Shown: one piece after another, positions 1 to 14,400 of the stretch
Layout of the letters: each line of letters opens with the position of its first letter
How positions within the stretch are numbered: position 1 is the stretch's first letter
From: Bursaphelenchus xylophilus
Taxonomy: Eukaryota > Nematoda > Chromadorea > Rhabditida > Aphelenchoididae
NCBI GenBank assembly: GCA_904066235.2
Contig: CAJFCV020000005.1
Coordinates: forward strand, 3,715,501-3,779,500
Direction of reading: 5' to 3'
Length of the DNA: 64,000 bases
The notes under the pieces: generated by a model
Told to the model about the DNA's origin: nothing
What the model saw: only the letters and a program-made list of their open reading frames with translations
The model's database searches: none
Made by a program: the position numbers and the translations under genes

Positions 1-84
1 CAATTCTAGGGCATAAGTTCGGCCAAGGCCGTTGCCAGCCCCCGTAACCACGGCTACTTGCCCGTCAAATCGGATTGAAGACAT
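1..84 (-). CDS. Short-chain dehydrogenase, peroxisomal 17-beta-HSD4 / DHS-28-like, 5' end only
   Basis: These are the first 28 codons of a short-chain dehydrogenase reading off the left edge. The visible residues include FDGQVAVVTGAGNGLGRTYAL. TGAGNGLG is the Rossmann-fold cofactor motif (TGxxxGxG) of SDR enzymes, and the RFDGQVAVVTGAG start with GLGRTYAL is typical of the dehydrogenase part of the peroxisomal multifunctional enzyme type 2 (HSD17B4; DHS-28 in C. elegans). That enzyme oxidises 3-hydroxyacyl-CoA in peroxisomal beta-oxidation. The ATG is at 84-82, with no upstream in-frame coding sequence. It is the fourth minus-strand gene in a head-to-tail series, 385 bp beyond the gluconokinase stop. 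The SDR call is firm; the subfamily rests on a short stretch. Confidence 0.78.
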   Translation of the reverse strand, partial: MSSIRFDGQVAVVTGAGNGLGRTYALEL

Positions 85-469
85 TGTAAAAATATTAGTT
101 TTGTAGTAAAAGTAGAGATTTAATATATGTTTAAAGCAGGGTAAATCACTGTTTAGTTGCAGGCATGTGGTTTAGATTTGTTTTTCGCTGAGAAAGCGAT
201 TGTTTTCCGCAACAAAACTCAACGAGCATTCGAAGGCTACGGACCTCGTAGTGTTGATCTAGGGGGAAATATAGAGACGTTTTGTTGCAATTAAAACATA
301 AAATTTTTACTAAAACACAAGGTCTGTATAACAGACGGGATCTGTCATTTTAAAGGCTTGAAAAATCGGTCATCATGACGTATTTTTCGAAACGAAAAAA
401 ATGGTTAGTTCTTATGACAATCACAGCATTTATATAGACCATTACTACTTGCTACATTACATACAAACT
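85..469. other. Intergenic spacer, gluconokinase to dehydrogenase
   Basis: The spacer is AT-rich and I recognise no gene in it. It should contain the gluconokinase 3' UTR and the upstream region of the dehydrogenase. Confidence 0.6.
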
Positions 470-1346
470 TTATTTACTAACTACTTTTACAATTTTTCCC
501 ACAATTTTCTCTGGCGTCTCCATTCCATCCACAATAAACACATTTCTCTCGTCTTTGGGCGTCTCAAAATCCCGAAACTGACTCTCCAATAGATTCGGTT
601 TGGCATAATGACCCGTTCTTTTGGCCATTCTGGAGACCAAATGCTCTGTTGTAACCTCCAATATTACTATAGCGAGATCTGGGTTAGATGCGGTGAAAAG
701 ATCACGATATTTTTTCTTTAAACATGAACATCCAAGGACTGTGCGAGGAGAAGTTGAAGCAATTTCGGAGAGCTTCTGAAGCCAAGGGGCTCGATCTTCA
801 TCTGAAATTGGAAATTTGAAAAAATGAAATTTGGAAAAAATAGAACTTTTTTGAAATAAATTTTTTTATAGCAGGTAAAAAAACTTGAAAAAACGCTGAT
901 AATTAGCTGAAATCGTTCTGCGAAAAAAATAAAATGAGTTTACAACTGAAATTCCGATGTTTTCAAAAAATGATAAGGGGGGCCAAGGCAAAAAATTTTC
1001 GTAGGAAAGTGCCAAAAAGTTTCAGATTTTGATGAAACATGGCACAAATCACGGATATAATCCAGTCAAAGCAACACGAGATTACTCGCTTGCGATTATC
1101 AGAAAGCATTAGGATTTTTTGCATTTCAAAATTTGCCGAAAATTATGACTTTTTTGAGATTCCTATGATTCAAAAAAACTCACCATTCAGCCCGATTCCC
1201 TGACCCATTTTGGCTTTATTTTCCTGCGAATGATAATCATCGCCATCAACAAAAGTGTAGCCCAATTTGTCGGCCAATAATCGACCAACCGTCGATTTCC
1301 CACACCCTGCAACTCCTCCAATAATTATGAATTCTGGGATTGTCAT
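470..1346 (-). CDS. Gluconokinase (GntK/IDNK family)
   Basis: Phosphorylates gluconate to 6-phosphogluconate, feeding the pentose phosphate pathway in the cytosol. Two exons, 1184-1346 and 470-801, joined through a phase-1 GT-AG intron, give 164 residues, the usual size of eukaryotic gluconokinases. A Walker A P-loop GVAGCGKST lies at residues 11-19, DGDDYHSQENKAKMGQGIGL follows, and the junction restores the family signature LNDEDRAPWL. Further on are the GCSCLKKKYRD motif and the C-terminal RTGHYAKPNLLESQF block matching the family (R)xGHFMPxxLLxSQF. The start ATG is followed at once by the P-loop strand. A TTTTCAG 42 bp upstream of the ATG (last base near 1388) could be a trans-splice acceptor. 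Intron 1 carries a copy of a dispersed repeat (969-1120). Confidence 0.96.
969..1120. repeat. Dispersed repeat, GGGG(A)CCAAGGC family, copy 1
   Basis: Begins with GATAAGGGGGGCCAAGGC and continues with a GATGAAACATGGCACAAATC block. Related copies start at 23241 (GATAAGGGGGGACCAAGGC then GATGAAACTTGGTAAAGATC) and at 28953. It lies in the gluconokinase intron. Nature unknown; no terminal repeats identified. Confidence 0.55.
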
Positions 1347-1738
1347 GGTAACTTGATATGATGAGATTTATTCTAATCGACCCGGTCTGAAAATAATTTT
1401 TTTTATTTTTTCTATAAAATCCCCAAAAATCTGCAAAGTAAATAATAAATTTACCCTTCCAAAACAATGACTACATAAAAAATTGAAAGCTTTTGACAAA
1501 AAAGGAAAAAATAAAAGCCCTCTTTTTTCACGTTTCGTCCACGCCAAATTGATTGGGTTAACTTTTATCAAACCGAAAATAAAAAAAATCACAGAGAAAA
1601 AATTAGAATGATCTCAATTCTTGATTTCCACATCTGTTTACAAGTGCATTTCCACAGTTGATTATTTCGATAATTTTGGCAGTAACTTCATCACATAGGG
1701 GGAACCGACATTGGAGCCACATAACTGCCTAAAATATA

Positions 1739-2037
1739 CAGGGTCTTTCAAGAAACGTGAAGGAAAGTCGGAGGCTATAACTTTCAGCGGAGGCGGCGGA
1801 GAGAGTTCATTTTTGGAATATGTATTTTTAAGCGACATTTTTTGCCCTGGTTTTCGGGGTAAAAGAGCCCTTTTTCAAAAGGTTGTAGCCACCTCAGTTT
1901 GGGCTTAAAAATCTTGTTATCTTGTAGGCAAAAAATAAAGTCGCTTAAAAATACATATTCCAAAAACGAACTTTCTGCGCCGCCTCTGCCGTAGGTTATA
2001 GCCTCCTACTTTCCTTCATGTTTCTTGAAAGACCCTG
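1739..2037. mobile_element. Foldback MITE with CAGGGTCTTTCAAGAAAC ends, TA-flanked
   Basis: The left end CAGGGTCTTTCAAGAAAC is the reverse complement of the right end, and the arms of roughly 110 bp remain similar through TTTTTGGAATATGTATTTTT and TAAGCGAC. Both ends abut TA (1737-1738 and 2038-2039), the Tc1/mariner-type target duplication. No transposase is present. The ends resemble those of the larger foldback at 20866-21969 (CAGGGTGTTTCAAGAAA), so both may use the same transposase. It sits between TTLL9 and gluconokinase and accounts for nearly half of that 715-bp spacer. Confidence 0.85.
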
Positions 2038-2060
2038 TACAAAAACAGAAATAATAAACC

Positions 2061-4496
<2,436 letters not shown>

Positions 4497-5456
4497 CGAA
4501 CGTCACCCGCAATTCGAATATTTTTGGGCCGAATCTGGAGATTGCTCGCAAAAACGGCGACTTACTTTGAACTTACAAACTCCGTCGGGTATTCGGAAAC
4601 TTTTTCCGCCGCCTTTTATTCCAGTGGTTTACGTTATTGGGCCAAACATCCGGTGACAAAAAAGGAATGGTTACGTTTCCAACGTAATATTTTTGTTTCA
4701 GACTCTTGCAATTTTTTTGCAAAACCCGTTTGGAATCTGGGCCAATGATCCTTGCGGTCGGTTGGGCAGATTAGAAACAAATTTTTTGGATTTTTAGAGG
4801 AAAAACATCAAGAAAGATCAAAATTTTACTATCCATCACACTGAGAATATAATTTTTGGTAATTTTGAGAAGCAACTGAACGCAGGATTTTACTTTTACC
4901 AATAGCAATCACGTCGGTTTAGGAAATATGACATCCAAAATGACTTTTTTTCTCTGACCGCCTCTCCTCATTTTTCGTACTCTCTCGTTTCCAAAGAGTG
5001 TTGAATATCTCAGCTGCGCTTTGAATAGAAGACTAAAATTTTCAACAACTAACTGAAATGTAGTCTCGCTAGCGCATACATGCCAACTTCAAAGAAGTTG
5101 CTGTACTCCAACGTCGAGAATTTCCCTGATATTTCGTAGGGTAAAATTATTTTTTATCGTTTCTACAAGCAATTGCATAACAACCCTGCATTTAATCCAC
5201 ACTGTTAAAACATTCAGTCAATGACATTTCCATCAAACACATCACAGTAAAAACCGACATCCAAAAAAAAATTCCAAATATCCGAAAAAACCAAATTCGT
5301 CAAAATCTCAAATCCTCTATCGTAAATATTTACTTGTTATGAAACCGACAAAATAATGGTGAATAAATTAATTTGTGACTATATATTATTACATAATCTG
5401 ATATAAGGGGGACGATTGCACGAAAAGAAAATGGTCTGAATCACGGTTGGCTTCGT
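4497..5456. other. Intergenic spacer, ACBD3 to TTLL9
   Basis: No gene recognised. It includes a copy of the CTCTCCTCATTTT dispersed repeat (about 4960-5110). The remainder is AT-rich and should hold the ACBD3 3' UTR and the TTLL9 promoter. Confidence 0.5.
4960..5110. repeat. Dispersed repeat, CTCTCCTCATTTT family, copy 1
   Basis: Contains GCCTCTCCTCATTTTTCGTA, then GTTGAATATCTC, CTAAAATTTTCA and ATGCCAACTTC blocks in the same order as the copies near 24895-25060 and 28985-29170. The copies are diverged, with no obvious terminal repeats. Confidence 0.6.
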
Positions 5457-8400
5457 TTACTTGCTGTAGAATACTCGGTAGTAGAGGGTCTTTGAGCGCC
5501 AGAGGGAGTAGGAATTATCGAATTTCAGGAGGTAGACGCCAGTTCCGGGGTATTTGTGGCTGCCGGCGTAGACCTGGAGATAAAATGATATAAATATTGC
5601 TGAATTCTCATTATAAACCATCTCTAGTTTAAATATATATTACGACAAAGCAGTTCAAGACCTTCAAAATATACATAATACATTCATATAAAAATCCTTC
5701 TTTCGCTAAAAAAAAACAAAAAAAAAAATAAAAAAAAAAATCGGAAAAATATTTTGGTTCACCCTAATACCGCTACAAGTCTTCCTGATGCCCTGAACCT
5801 ACCTCTTCATGGCTTTCCCGTCTGTAAACCGGGATAACTTCATCGATTCTGGGCTTATTTGGATCCCTTGGCTTGGGAGTTGTTCCCGCCGGTGCGCCGC
5901 TTTCCACATCGTTCGGCGACGAAGCAGCGACCGCTACAGCCTCGGCCTCTTCATCGTAGTCCTCTTCGTCGTCGGATTCGGACACATGGACCGTGACTTG
6001 ATTCGACTCCGCCACCGTCCACTCGAAATACACTCCGAACCCGATGTCATAGTAGTCGGTGGCGAATTCCCAGTACAAATGAGTGCCTTCCGCGTGCGTG
6101 GGCACTCGGACTGTGACCGTTTCGCCGTGCCCCACCTTGATTATGCCTTCGGGGCCTTCTTTTTTGATATTGTTCTTGAATTCCTCGATGCCTTTGCTAT
6201 TCCAAAGCGAAGCCGGCGCAATTTGGGGGTTGGCTACAAAAAAATTATGATCAGAAATTGTTCCAAGAAAAGCCGGACATTCTACACCATATTTTACATT
6301 AACAGCCAGTACAATTTCCCTTAATTTAAGAGTTGAAAACACCGTATAGAACGTCGAAATGGAAAAAAGGTGTTGTGAAAAAGTTAGTAAACCATCTAGA
6401 AAGCCACGGCACAACATCACAACACTCCATCGACCTTTTTACCGCTCTCAAAACTTCAAAAATCATTTTCAAAAAAAAAAAAAAAAAAAAAAAATATGTT
6501 ATACATGCCAAAAATTGAAACCGAATTTATCATCCCCCTAAAACACCGTCAACCCTCTCTCAACCGCTACAAAAATCTCCGCACACTCCACATTACATTA
6601 CAACATAATCACTACACACAAGTTTTGCTTACAGTGGCAGAAAAGGCCCATTTGGCCGTGGATGGAGGGCACTAAAAGATAGAAATAGAAAATAAATGTG
6701 CGTGAAAGTGTCGAAAAGTAGTAGAAATCGAAAGAATAGTCAAAATCAAATTGAAAAAAGAAAAAGTTCAAGGTGCAAAAACCGTGAAAACCGCAGAAAA
6801 TGTCAAAAATCATCAAAAAATATTGTTTTTCTGTGAAAAAAATCGCTAAAAATTCTGCTAATGATCGAATCCTCTCAAAAACGAATCCATTTCCACTTAC
6901 ACTGTTCCAATTCATGATGAATTTCGGTTTCCGAGACCTCCGAATCGTCTCCTTCTTCGTCTTCGACCTTTTCTTTGGGGCGTTCCAGGCCTTCCTGAAG
7001 ATAGGATTCGGCTGGTTTCGGGCCCGATTCCGAGTCAGAGTTGTCCGAGTTGCGGCCATTGGTTGCTTCCAACATCTCGGCTTGGGATTGGGTCTGTTGA
7101 GCGTAGACTTGGGCCATATATTGTTCGTAATGCTGTTCTTGAAGCTGTTTTATCAGCTGCTGTTGCTGAAAATGGATAAATTAACATAAAAATTTCAAAT
7201 TTTAATATATTTTTCATACAAATACCCCCATTAATTACCACGCAAAGCTTGCAATCGTCACTCCTCCAACACAGGAAGATAGGCCTTATGGTAGAGTCGA
7301 CAAGCCGATCCTCTCTTAAGAACTTTCAAAGACCCAGTTCATCTACTATTTTATGTCTGACTTTATGCCTTTAACTTTGCCATATGGATAATAACTTCAA
7401 CGATCACATGCATTTTCGATAACTAATCCATTTTACGTGTCAAAAGCACCAAAAAATTACAAGAAGCCAAGTAGATCCCATCTTTGATGTCAAGAAGTGC
7501 AACAAACACCAAAAGGAAAACTTTTGAAAAGAGAAGTGACCTGGGATGCCCTGAGGTCTTTTTCGGGTCTCAAAAATCACAGCAGATCTCCAAGAAGCCT
7601 TATCTTAAAACCCAAAACTCCTTGTGTCTCCATAAAAAATTTTGACATCGTACTTGAGGTCCATCAATCTTCTTTTACGATCGTTTTGTGAAAAAATCCA
7701 CAAGTCCACTCTATCAAACTCAAAATTTCCAAAATTGCTTTGCACTCATTATTTTCAACCAATTTTCTTTTCGTATCCTTCCTCATTTTTTGTATCCTTA
7801 TGACTCAACGTGCTCGTATTCGTCTTCATCTCCGGCAATCTGCTCGTCTTTTATTACAAATCAAAACGACATAACATGAAACCGCAGGAATGAGCAGAGG
7901 TCCCGATCATAAGACTTGTTCGGCCGAATCACGTCAGACAGCGTCTAATCGAATGCATCCAAACAAAAGAAACGAGGAAGAGAGTCCGAGGGGACATGCT
8001 GGATCTCCGTGTTCAATCTTTTTAATTCTCTTGAGCTCGGCGGTTACGAAAAGAGAGGGGAACTCACCCCGATCAGCGGCCGAACGGAGATCTGTTTAAA
8101 ACTTTTTGACAAACTCTAAGGTTAGTCAGTTGATAAAAAGAGGGGCGCGTTCATCCGAGCCGGATTTCCGGCCATCCGCAAGTCACAGATCAGTCAGTGA
8201 GACGAGGTCATCACATGAGACAACCGGGTCCCGAGGGATGCTATCATGGATTCCTTGGATTCGGATTCGCTGAGTTTGATCTTCTCCTTGTTCTCTTTCA
8301 AGGAGAGGGTCAGGCTGGAGAGAGTTTGCAGAAGGTGGAAAGATGTGATGCATGTAAGTTAAAGAGCAAAACAGCGTTTTTCCGATCTTCGTTTCAACAT

Positions 8401-11400
8401 TTTTATCGACTACGCCAGATCCGTTATTCCAAAAAATCCAAACCAAGTAAATCCTTCCAGAATCGCCGAGTCTACGTGGGAGAATCATCATTCAATATCG
8501 GAGACTACCTGTACAACAACAATCACGGCTATTTCCAACAAGACAGTCTCTCATTCGAGCCCACAACTCTCAGCATCTTGAAACGGTGCGGGCCTTTTCT
8601 GAAGCAGCTCTCTTTTGGATCTCGATGGCTTAGAATCACACCTACAGTTCTTCAAAGCGTTGCCGAGTAAGTCCATCAATCACAATAACATGTCATCTAA
8701 TCAATAAGCTATACAAATAAAAACAATTCAGTCATTGCGAACGCCTGACGGTTCTTGATCTCAGTGCCTCAATTCTAAGCTCAGATTTAACGCCAGTTCT
8801 ACAAAGAGTAGGACCTCAGCTCCGAGTCCTCTCATTAGAAGACACCTCTTGGTCTAATACGGATAATGCCAAAAAAGTAAGTAATTACTTTGAATTTTTT
8901 TACTAGTTTAGGCCGGAAAGAGCTTCAGGATGATGGAAAAACTAGAGGAAGTTTACCTTCGAAACTGCGGTATCGATATGGTGGATATTTTGGACTTTCC
9001 GGGGCAGCTCAGGTAAGAGGTCGAAAATTAAATTAAAAGTAATAAAAATTTCGTTAGGGGTCTTTGACCTACGGGCCTTTGTACAGTGGGGGACCTGATC
9101 CAGTGGCAAAGAAAGCATCATTTTGCATCCGGGAATTATCAAAAATGTGGCAAAATGCTTCCCTCTCCAAGTGAAACACTCCGATTTTAAAAGCGCGCCC
9201 GCTCTTTTTGTGAGCGAACCCTTCAAAACAAAGTTTTTTAACTTGGAGAGGGAAGCATTTTGCTACATTTTTGATGCTTCCCGGATGCAAAATGGTACGT
9301 TTTTTGCCACTGGATCGGGTCCTTCCCTGTAGTATTTAACATTCCACGTTACTAAATTATCCGAAAAACTGATGCCAACCGCAATCCTCATTTCAGAAAG
9401 ACCGACCTCAGTTCCAATTGGCAATTAACTGCCGAGATTCTAGTTTCCTTCCTGATCAATCAAAGAGAGCTTATTAGCCTAGCGTTATGTCCGTTTCCAG
9501 GCGGGCAATTCCCGAAATATTCGGACGAGGATCCGTCAGACGGAATCGAGGCAGTAATCGAATGTCTCTCGGGTAAGTGTAAATCTAATCAAGGCAAAAC
9601 ACGTGTAAAAAACAAAACGAGGCCCGCATTCCATTTCAGGCATAACCACACTGCAGGAACTGAGCCTCGGGCAAATTTCGTACGAGCCGCGGACCCTTTC
9701 GTTGGCTCCGTTGGGACGGCTGACAAATTTAAAGATACTCGAGTTCAGGGTAAGTTGTGAGCGCTGTATTACCCGCGGCCACCTGACTTTTTTGGGGGTT
9801 GTTATGACAACCAGACGTGTAATTGCATGTGTTGAGGTGGCCTACCACATTACAATACAACCTGTGCGAGTAATTTGGGTCGAAACCCGGGTGTGAAAAC
9901 AACAACAAATTTCGGACGTCATGTTTGTCATGTTCTGAGTACTTTTTAGTAAACTAAACGGGTCGCAAACCTCTAAACGACATTATGTTTGCAAAAACAA
10001 ATACGTACAAGGCAGTGGCCAACCTAATTACCACATTTTACGCAATGTTGCTGACATAACAAAGCCATACTCTTTCCAGAAGACAAAAAAGTCGAAAAAG
10101 AGATCAAAGTAACACCGAAATGAACCGCAAAAAGTACAAAAGACCGTTGATTTTTGAAGAACGCCCTTACTAGGCCTCCGGAAAGCCGGGAGACATGCAA
10201 TGTGAAAAACAAAAGTTCACTTTTCACTGTGCAAATGGCTTTCTAAGGCTGTTACTCGCCCTGACTACTCTTGGACAGCGCGTGTCGCCAAAATCACCCC
10301 AGTTACTTTGCGAACGGACCATTCGAGATCTCTTCGATCTCTTTTAGACATCCCTTTGGAGACTAGGAAACTCTTTGCATAACAAATCTTCCTCAAAACA
10401 GAATGAAACACAAACTTTCAGCAAGTAATGAGCCTGACCGGAGAAACAATAACTGAGATTCTTCAAGGAGCAACGAAACTTCAACAACTCACTGTGGTGC
10501 ACTGTCAAAAAGTTGACGACTACCGAGGACTCTATATTCTAAAGGATCTTGAGACCTTACAAGTCGAACGAACCCCTCAAATCTGCGATCAAGATGTTCT
10601 TGACGTGGCAGTTCATGGGAAACTCAAAGCTGTCGCCCTCAGGCGTTGCTATAACATTGAAGACGACGCTGTTGTTGGATTAGCAACTAATTGCAATTTA
10701 GAGGAGGTAAGTAATAAAACCTTTGTTAAAATAATGTATACACATCCAACATTAAACAAGCCTCTTATATTATAACATTGTATTAGACTATCAGAGCAAT
10801 ATTTTCGTTTTCAGCTCGATCTGACCGATTCCGATGGAGTAACGGACCTAATCTTCGACGTTCTCGAGCCTATTCACACTCTTCGCTCGTTATTTCTCGG
10901 TGGATGTAAAAAACTGACCGAGCATGGAATTCGCCGACTAATCAAAGGTTCACTAATCGAACGATTGGAGCAACTCGACCTCTCTCGGAACAAAAACTTC
11001 ACCAATTATACATTACAAATCCTTCATGAGGCCATTCGACAAATCCCGAGGAAGCGGCCGTTGCAAGTTTTTGGGTTTCAAACTCAAATCGAGGAGAGAT
11101 TGGCCCAAATCGTATGTCCAGAAATCGAGTTGATTATAACTTGATCCTTATTAATATAGATTTTAAATCCATATTTTGATATTTACCCGGTGTTTCATAC
11201 GAGTAGTTGCCATTTTTAGTCCAAAATTATGTTATACATGGTATTTAATAAATATTTCTCAAATTTCCGTCAATTTTCATCTATCAAATTCCCAAAAATC
11301 CCTTTTCAACTCTTCAAACCGCATCTTTGATAAAAACGACCAAGGATATGACGTATCTTACCCATAAAATCTCTTTCCCTCAAAAAAACCTCAATCTTCC

Positions 11401-14400
11401 CTTACCTTCTGCGGTTCTCCGGGGAAATTTTGTTGAGCGTAGGCAAGAAATTGATGATACGTCTGTTTGTTCAAGGCTTCTTGGATTTGTTTTCTGCAAT
11501 CATACCTTATATTCTTCGTCCTAAATCTCAAGAAAAAATCAAATTTTAAACGACCTACTTTTGCTGTTGATATTTTTCGATTACTTCTTGGGAGTCGGCC
11601 TTTCCGTTTAGATAGGGTGTCTTCCTGCAATTAAAATTCTATACACAACATTCTCAACAGGTCTAACGTTCAAAAAAAGCAAAGCAAAATAAAAAATTTC
11701 TTGAATTTCTCTCGCACACCTCGACTTTTTACTCGGAAACATCCACAAACTCGCAAAAAAACTAAACCATAAGACCCATGGATTTCAAGGAAAAAATTAT
11801 ATGGCCTTGAGAGAAACGCGGCCAAGTGAAGAGGGGCCGTGGAGAAAAATGGACCAAATTAAGAGGGCCAAAAAACTCCGCTCTTCTCTCCATAAATTAG
11901 GCCCGATTGAGGGTTCCAAAACTCTGGATTTCTCTAATCTTTATGTTTCCCATGTTCTTGTATCCTCTTTTGGCCAAAACTTTTCAATTCCCCTCTTCTT
12001 TTCAACTCTAATATTCAAAAAATCTCTTTTCTTTACTATGATACCCAATTAAATCCAATTTTGGAACAAATTCAATTACAAATCCACTAATGGGAACCCA
12101 TTTCGCATCACAAATCTATGTAGATGACATGAGGAACTCGATTTCTGTATAAAAAAACACTTTTTTACGCAAATTTGAGAGGCAAAATCCCCCAAAACGG
12201 AGCGTATTTCCGGCGGAATGTGATGCTTCAAAAACATCCCCAGGGGTTCGGGGCCGCTTTCTCACATCCCAAACAATGTACTTGGGAATGGTGCGACTAA
12301 ATTTAGGAATAAATTGAACTTCTCGGGGCTTCGGATCTTATCGTAAATAAATGGGTATTGAAATGAGAGAAAATTTCTTTGAGGTTCGAAAAACAAGTCG
12401 GGAACTCACGTACGCATTCAAAAATAACCTTCATTAAACTACAATTTTTAACCCAAGAAACATCTCAAAATTTATCAAAACTCACGAAAAATTGAAATTT
12501 CATCCAGAAATTTCCGAGAATTCTATTCTAAAGCCTTACCCATTCAATTTCGGTGCTTCTAGGGCTGCTTGTTCCTTGACGAAGGGCTTGAAGGTTGGGC
12601 AAACAACGTCCAGCAGTCGGACGAATTCCAACATGGCCTCTTCGCGGCTGATCTCGCCGAGTTTTTGCCACTCTTTCCTGAAAATTATTCTGCTTATTGA
12701 AAGGCCAAAAAAATTTGTAAAATACGGCATAAAAAATAAATATGTTTTTTTAAAATTTACCAAAAAACAGTCAAAAATACCAGGTTCAAATGGTAAAGTT
12801 TGAACATTCAAATCTCAAAAAGACATGCAAATTTCAAATTTATAAACAACCCATCAAAAAAATTCGTATCCAAAAATTTCTTCAAAAAACTACAGTACCC
12901 ACAATCCCCATCAAAACTCCAATTTCCAATCTCTTTTTGCCATCAGTTCGTCAAAATGGCTCATAATTCTAATGTTCCCTCCCAGAAGAACATCTCAACT
13001 CTAATCTCCCAATCACATCACAACGCCTCGACCCTTGGCATCAATAAAAAGCGAGAAAGCGAAGAATATGGAATTGCCGAATTTTTTTATTCGAAAAAAC
13101 ATTTTTCAAAAAAAACCAAAAGTTATGACAATTTGAATCCGCGCATCTTTTTTTCGGGGCCCAACTTCTTCGCGGGGGGTTTTTGGGCCATTTTAAACGA
13201 GGACGAAGGGGACGAGGCTGTTGTTCCCCGTTTCCGTTCCCTAATGTTTTTGACGGGAATGCGACAAAAGGATATTATAATGCGGATCCCGGCTCCATAT
13301 TACATCCTATGCCCTATGCGTGTCAAGTCTAGCATTTTCTTCGCCTCTGGCAATTAGCAAGGATAACACTCCGTAAAAGACAAGAAAGCTTCCGAAATTT
13401 GATGGGAAATTCGAGCGCAACGCTTACTGGTAAAAAGGAAATGTTTTAGCTGGAATTATTAACAAATTCTAGGGAGACTGTTTTCAGGCAACCGAAGGCC
13501 AAATGAACGTCAATGTGAGAACTCGGATATCATAGAGTACTGCAAAAACATGAAAAGAATTCTTACTTCGAAAGAGAAGGTCGCTTAGATACGTTTAACA
13601 CTTTTTTCCTAGCCTAAGACGTCTCTAAACCGATCCAACCTCTTCAAAAATGGGCAGTCATTCTTACAAGGAAGGTACTTCTATGGGGTATCGAGTTACA
13701 GGTCGAGTCATATATCAAAAAATCGCAAAATTTTTCTGATTCAGAATATGCAAAAGTTAGCTGCCTAATTTTGGTTTGGAAAGGTGAAAAAATCCTCATA
13801 AGTTTTCACGCAACACCACGTAAAATTAGGCAGCTCAGTTTTACATATCCTGAATCAGAAAAATTTTACGATTTTTTTGATACATGACTTGACCTGTAAC
13901 TCCATACCCCATAGAAGTACCTTCCTCGTTAGCTGGCACGGTTATGAATTTTACCGGAACAGCGAATTATTAAAACCAGCAGAGCATCACGTGTAGAATC
14001 AACCGTTGATCGAACTTGCTCAAGACATGGATTTCATATCTATTCTCGTTCTCAATTTTCAGAGTGATCCAAATTAGATCGGCGGAGTACACATGTTCAA
14101 CAACAAGTCCGAAGTTCCGCGTTCACGGCGCAAACCAAGCGGAAGCATGCACTTCAATTGTGAAGCCAATCAAATTACCAAATTGGTTGAAAAGAATAAC
14201 AACAGCACATCTACGGGCGAGATTCGACTACTTTCGTTATGCAAAAATATGCCCAAGACCGTCAAAGATTACCTAGAACAACGAGTTTCGCTTCAAAAAT
14301 CAATGCCCAAAGTCGACTGTCGAGGTTTAATCGCTACCAATGGTGATTTGACGAGTACGTATCGAGAGCAAAATATTCTATGTCAAACCCGACAAACATG

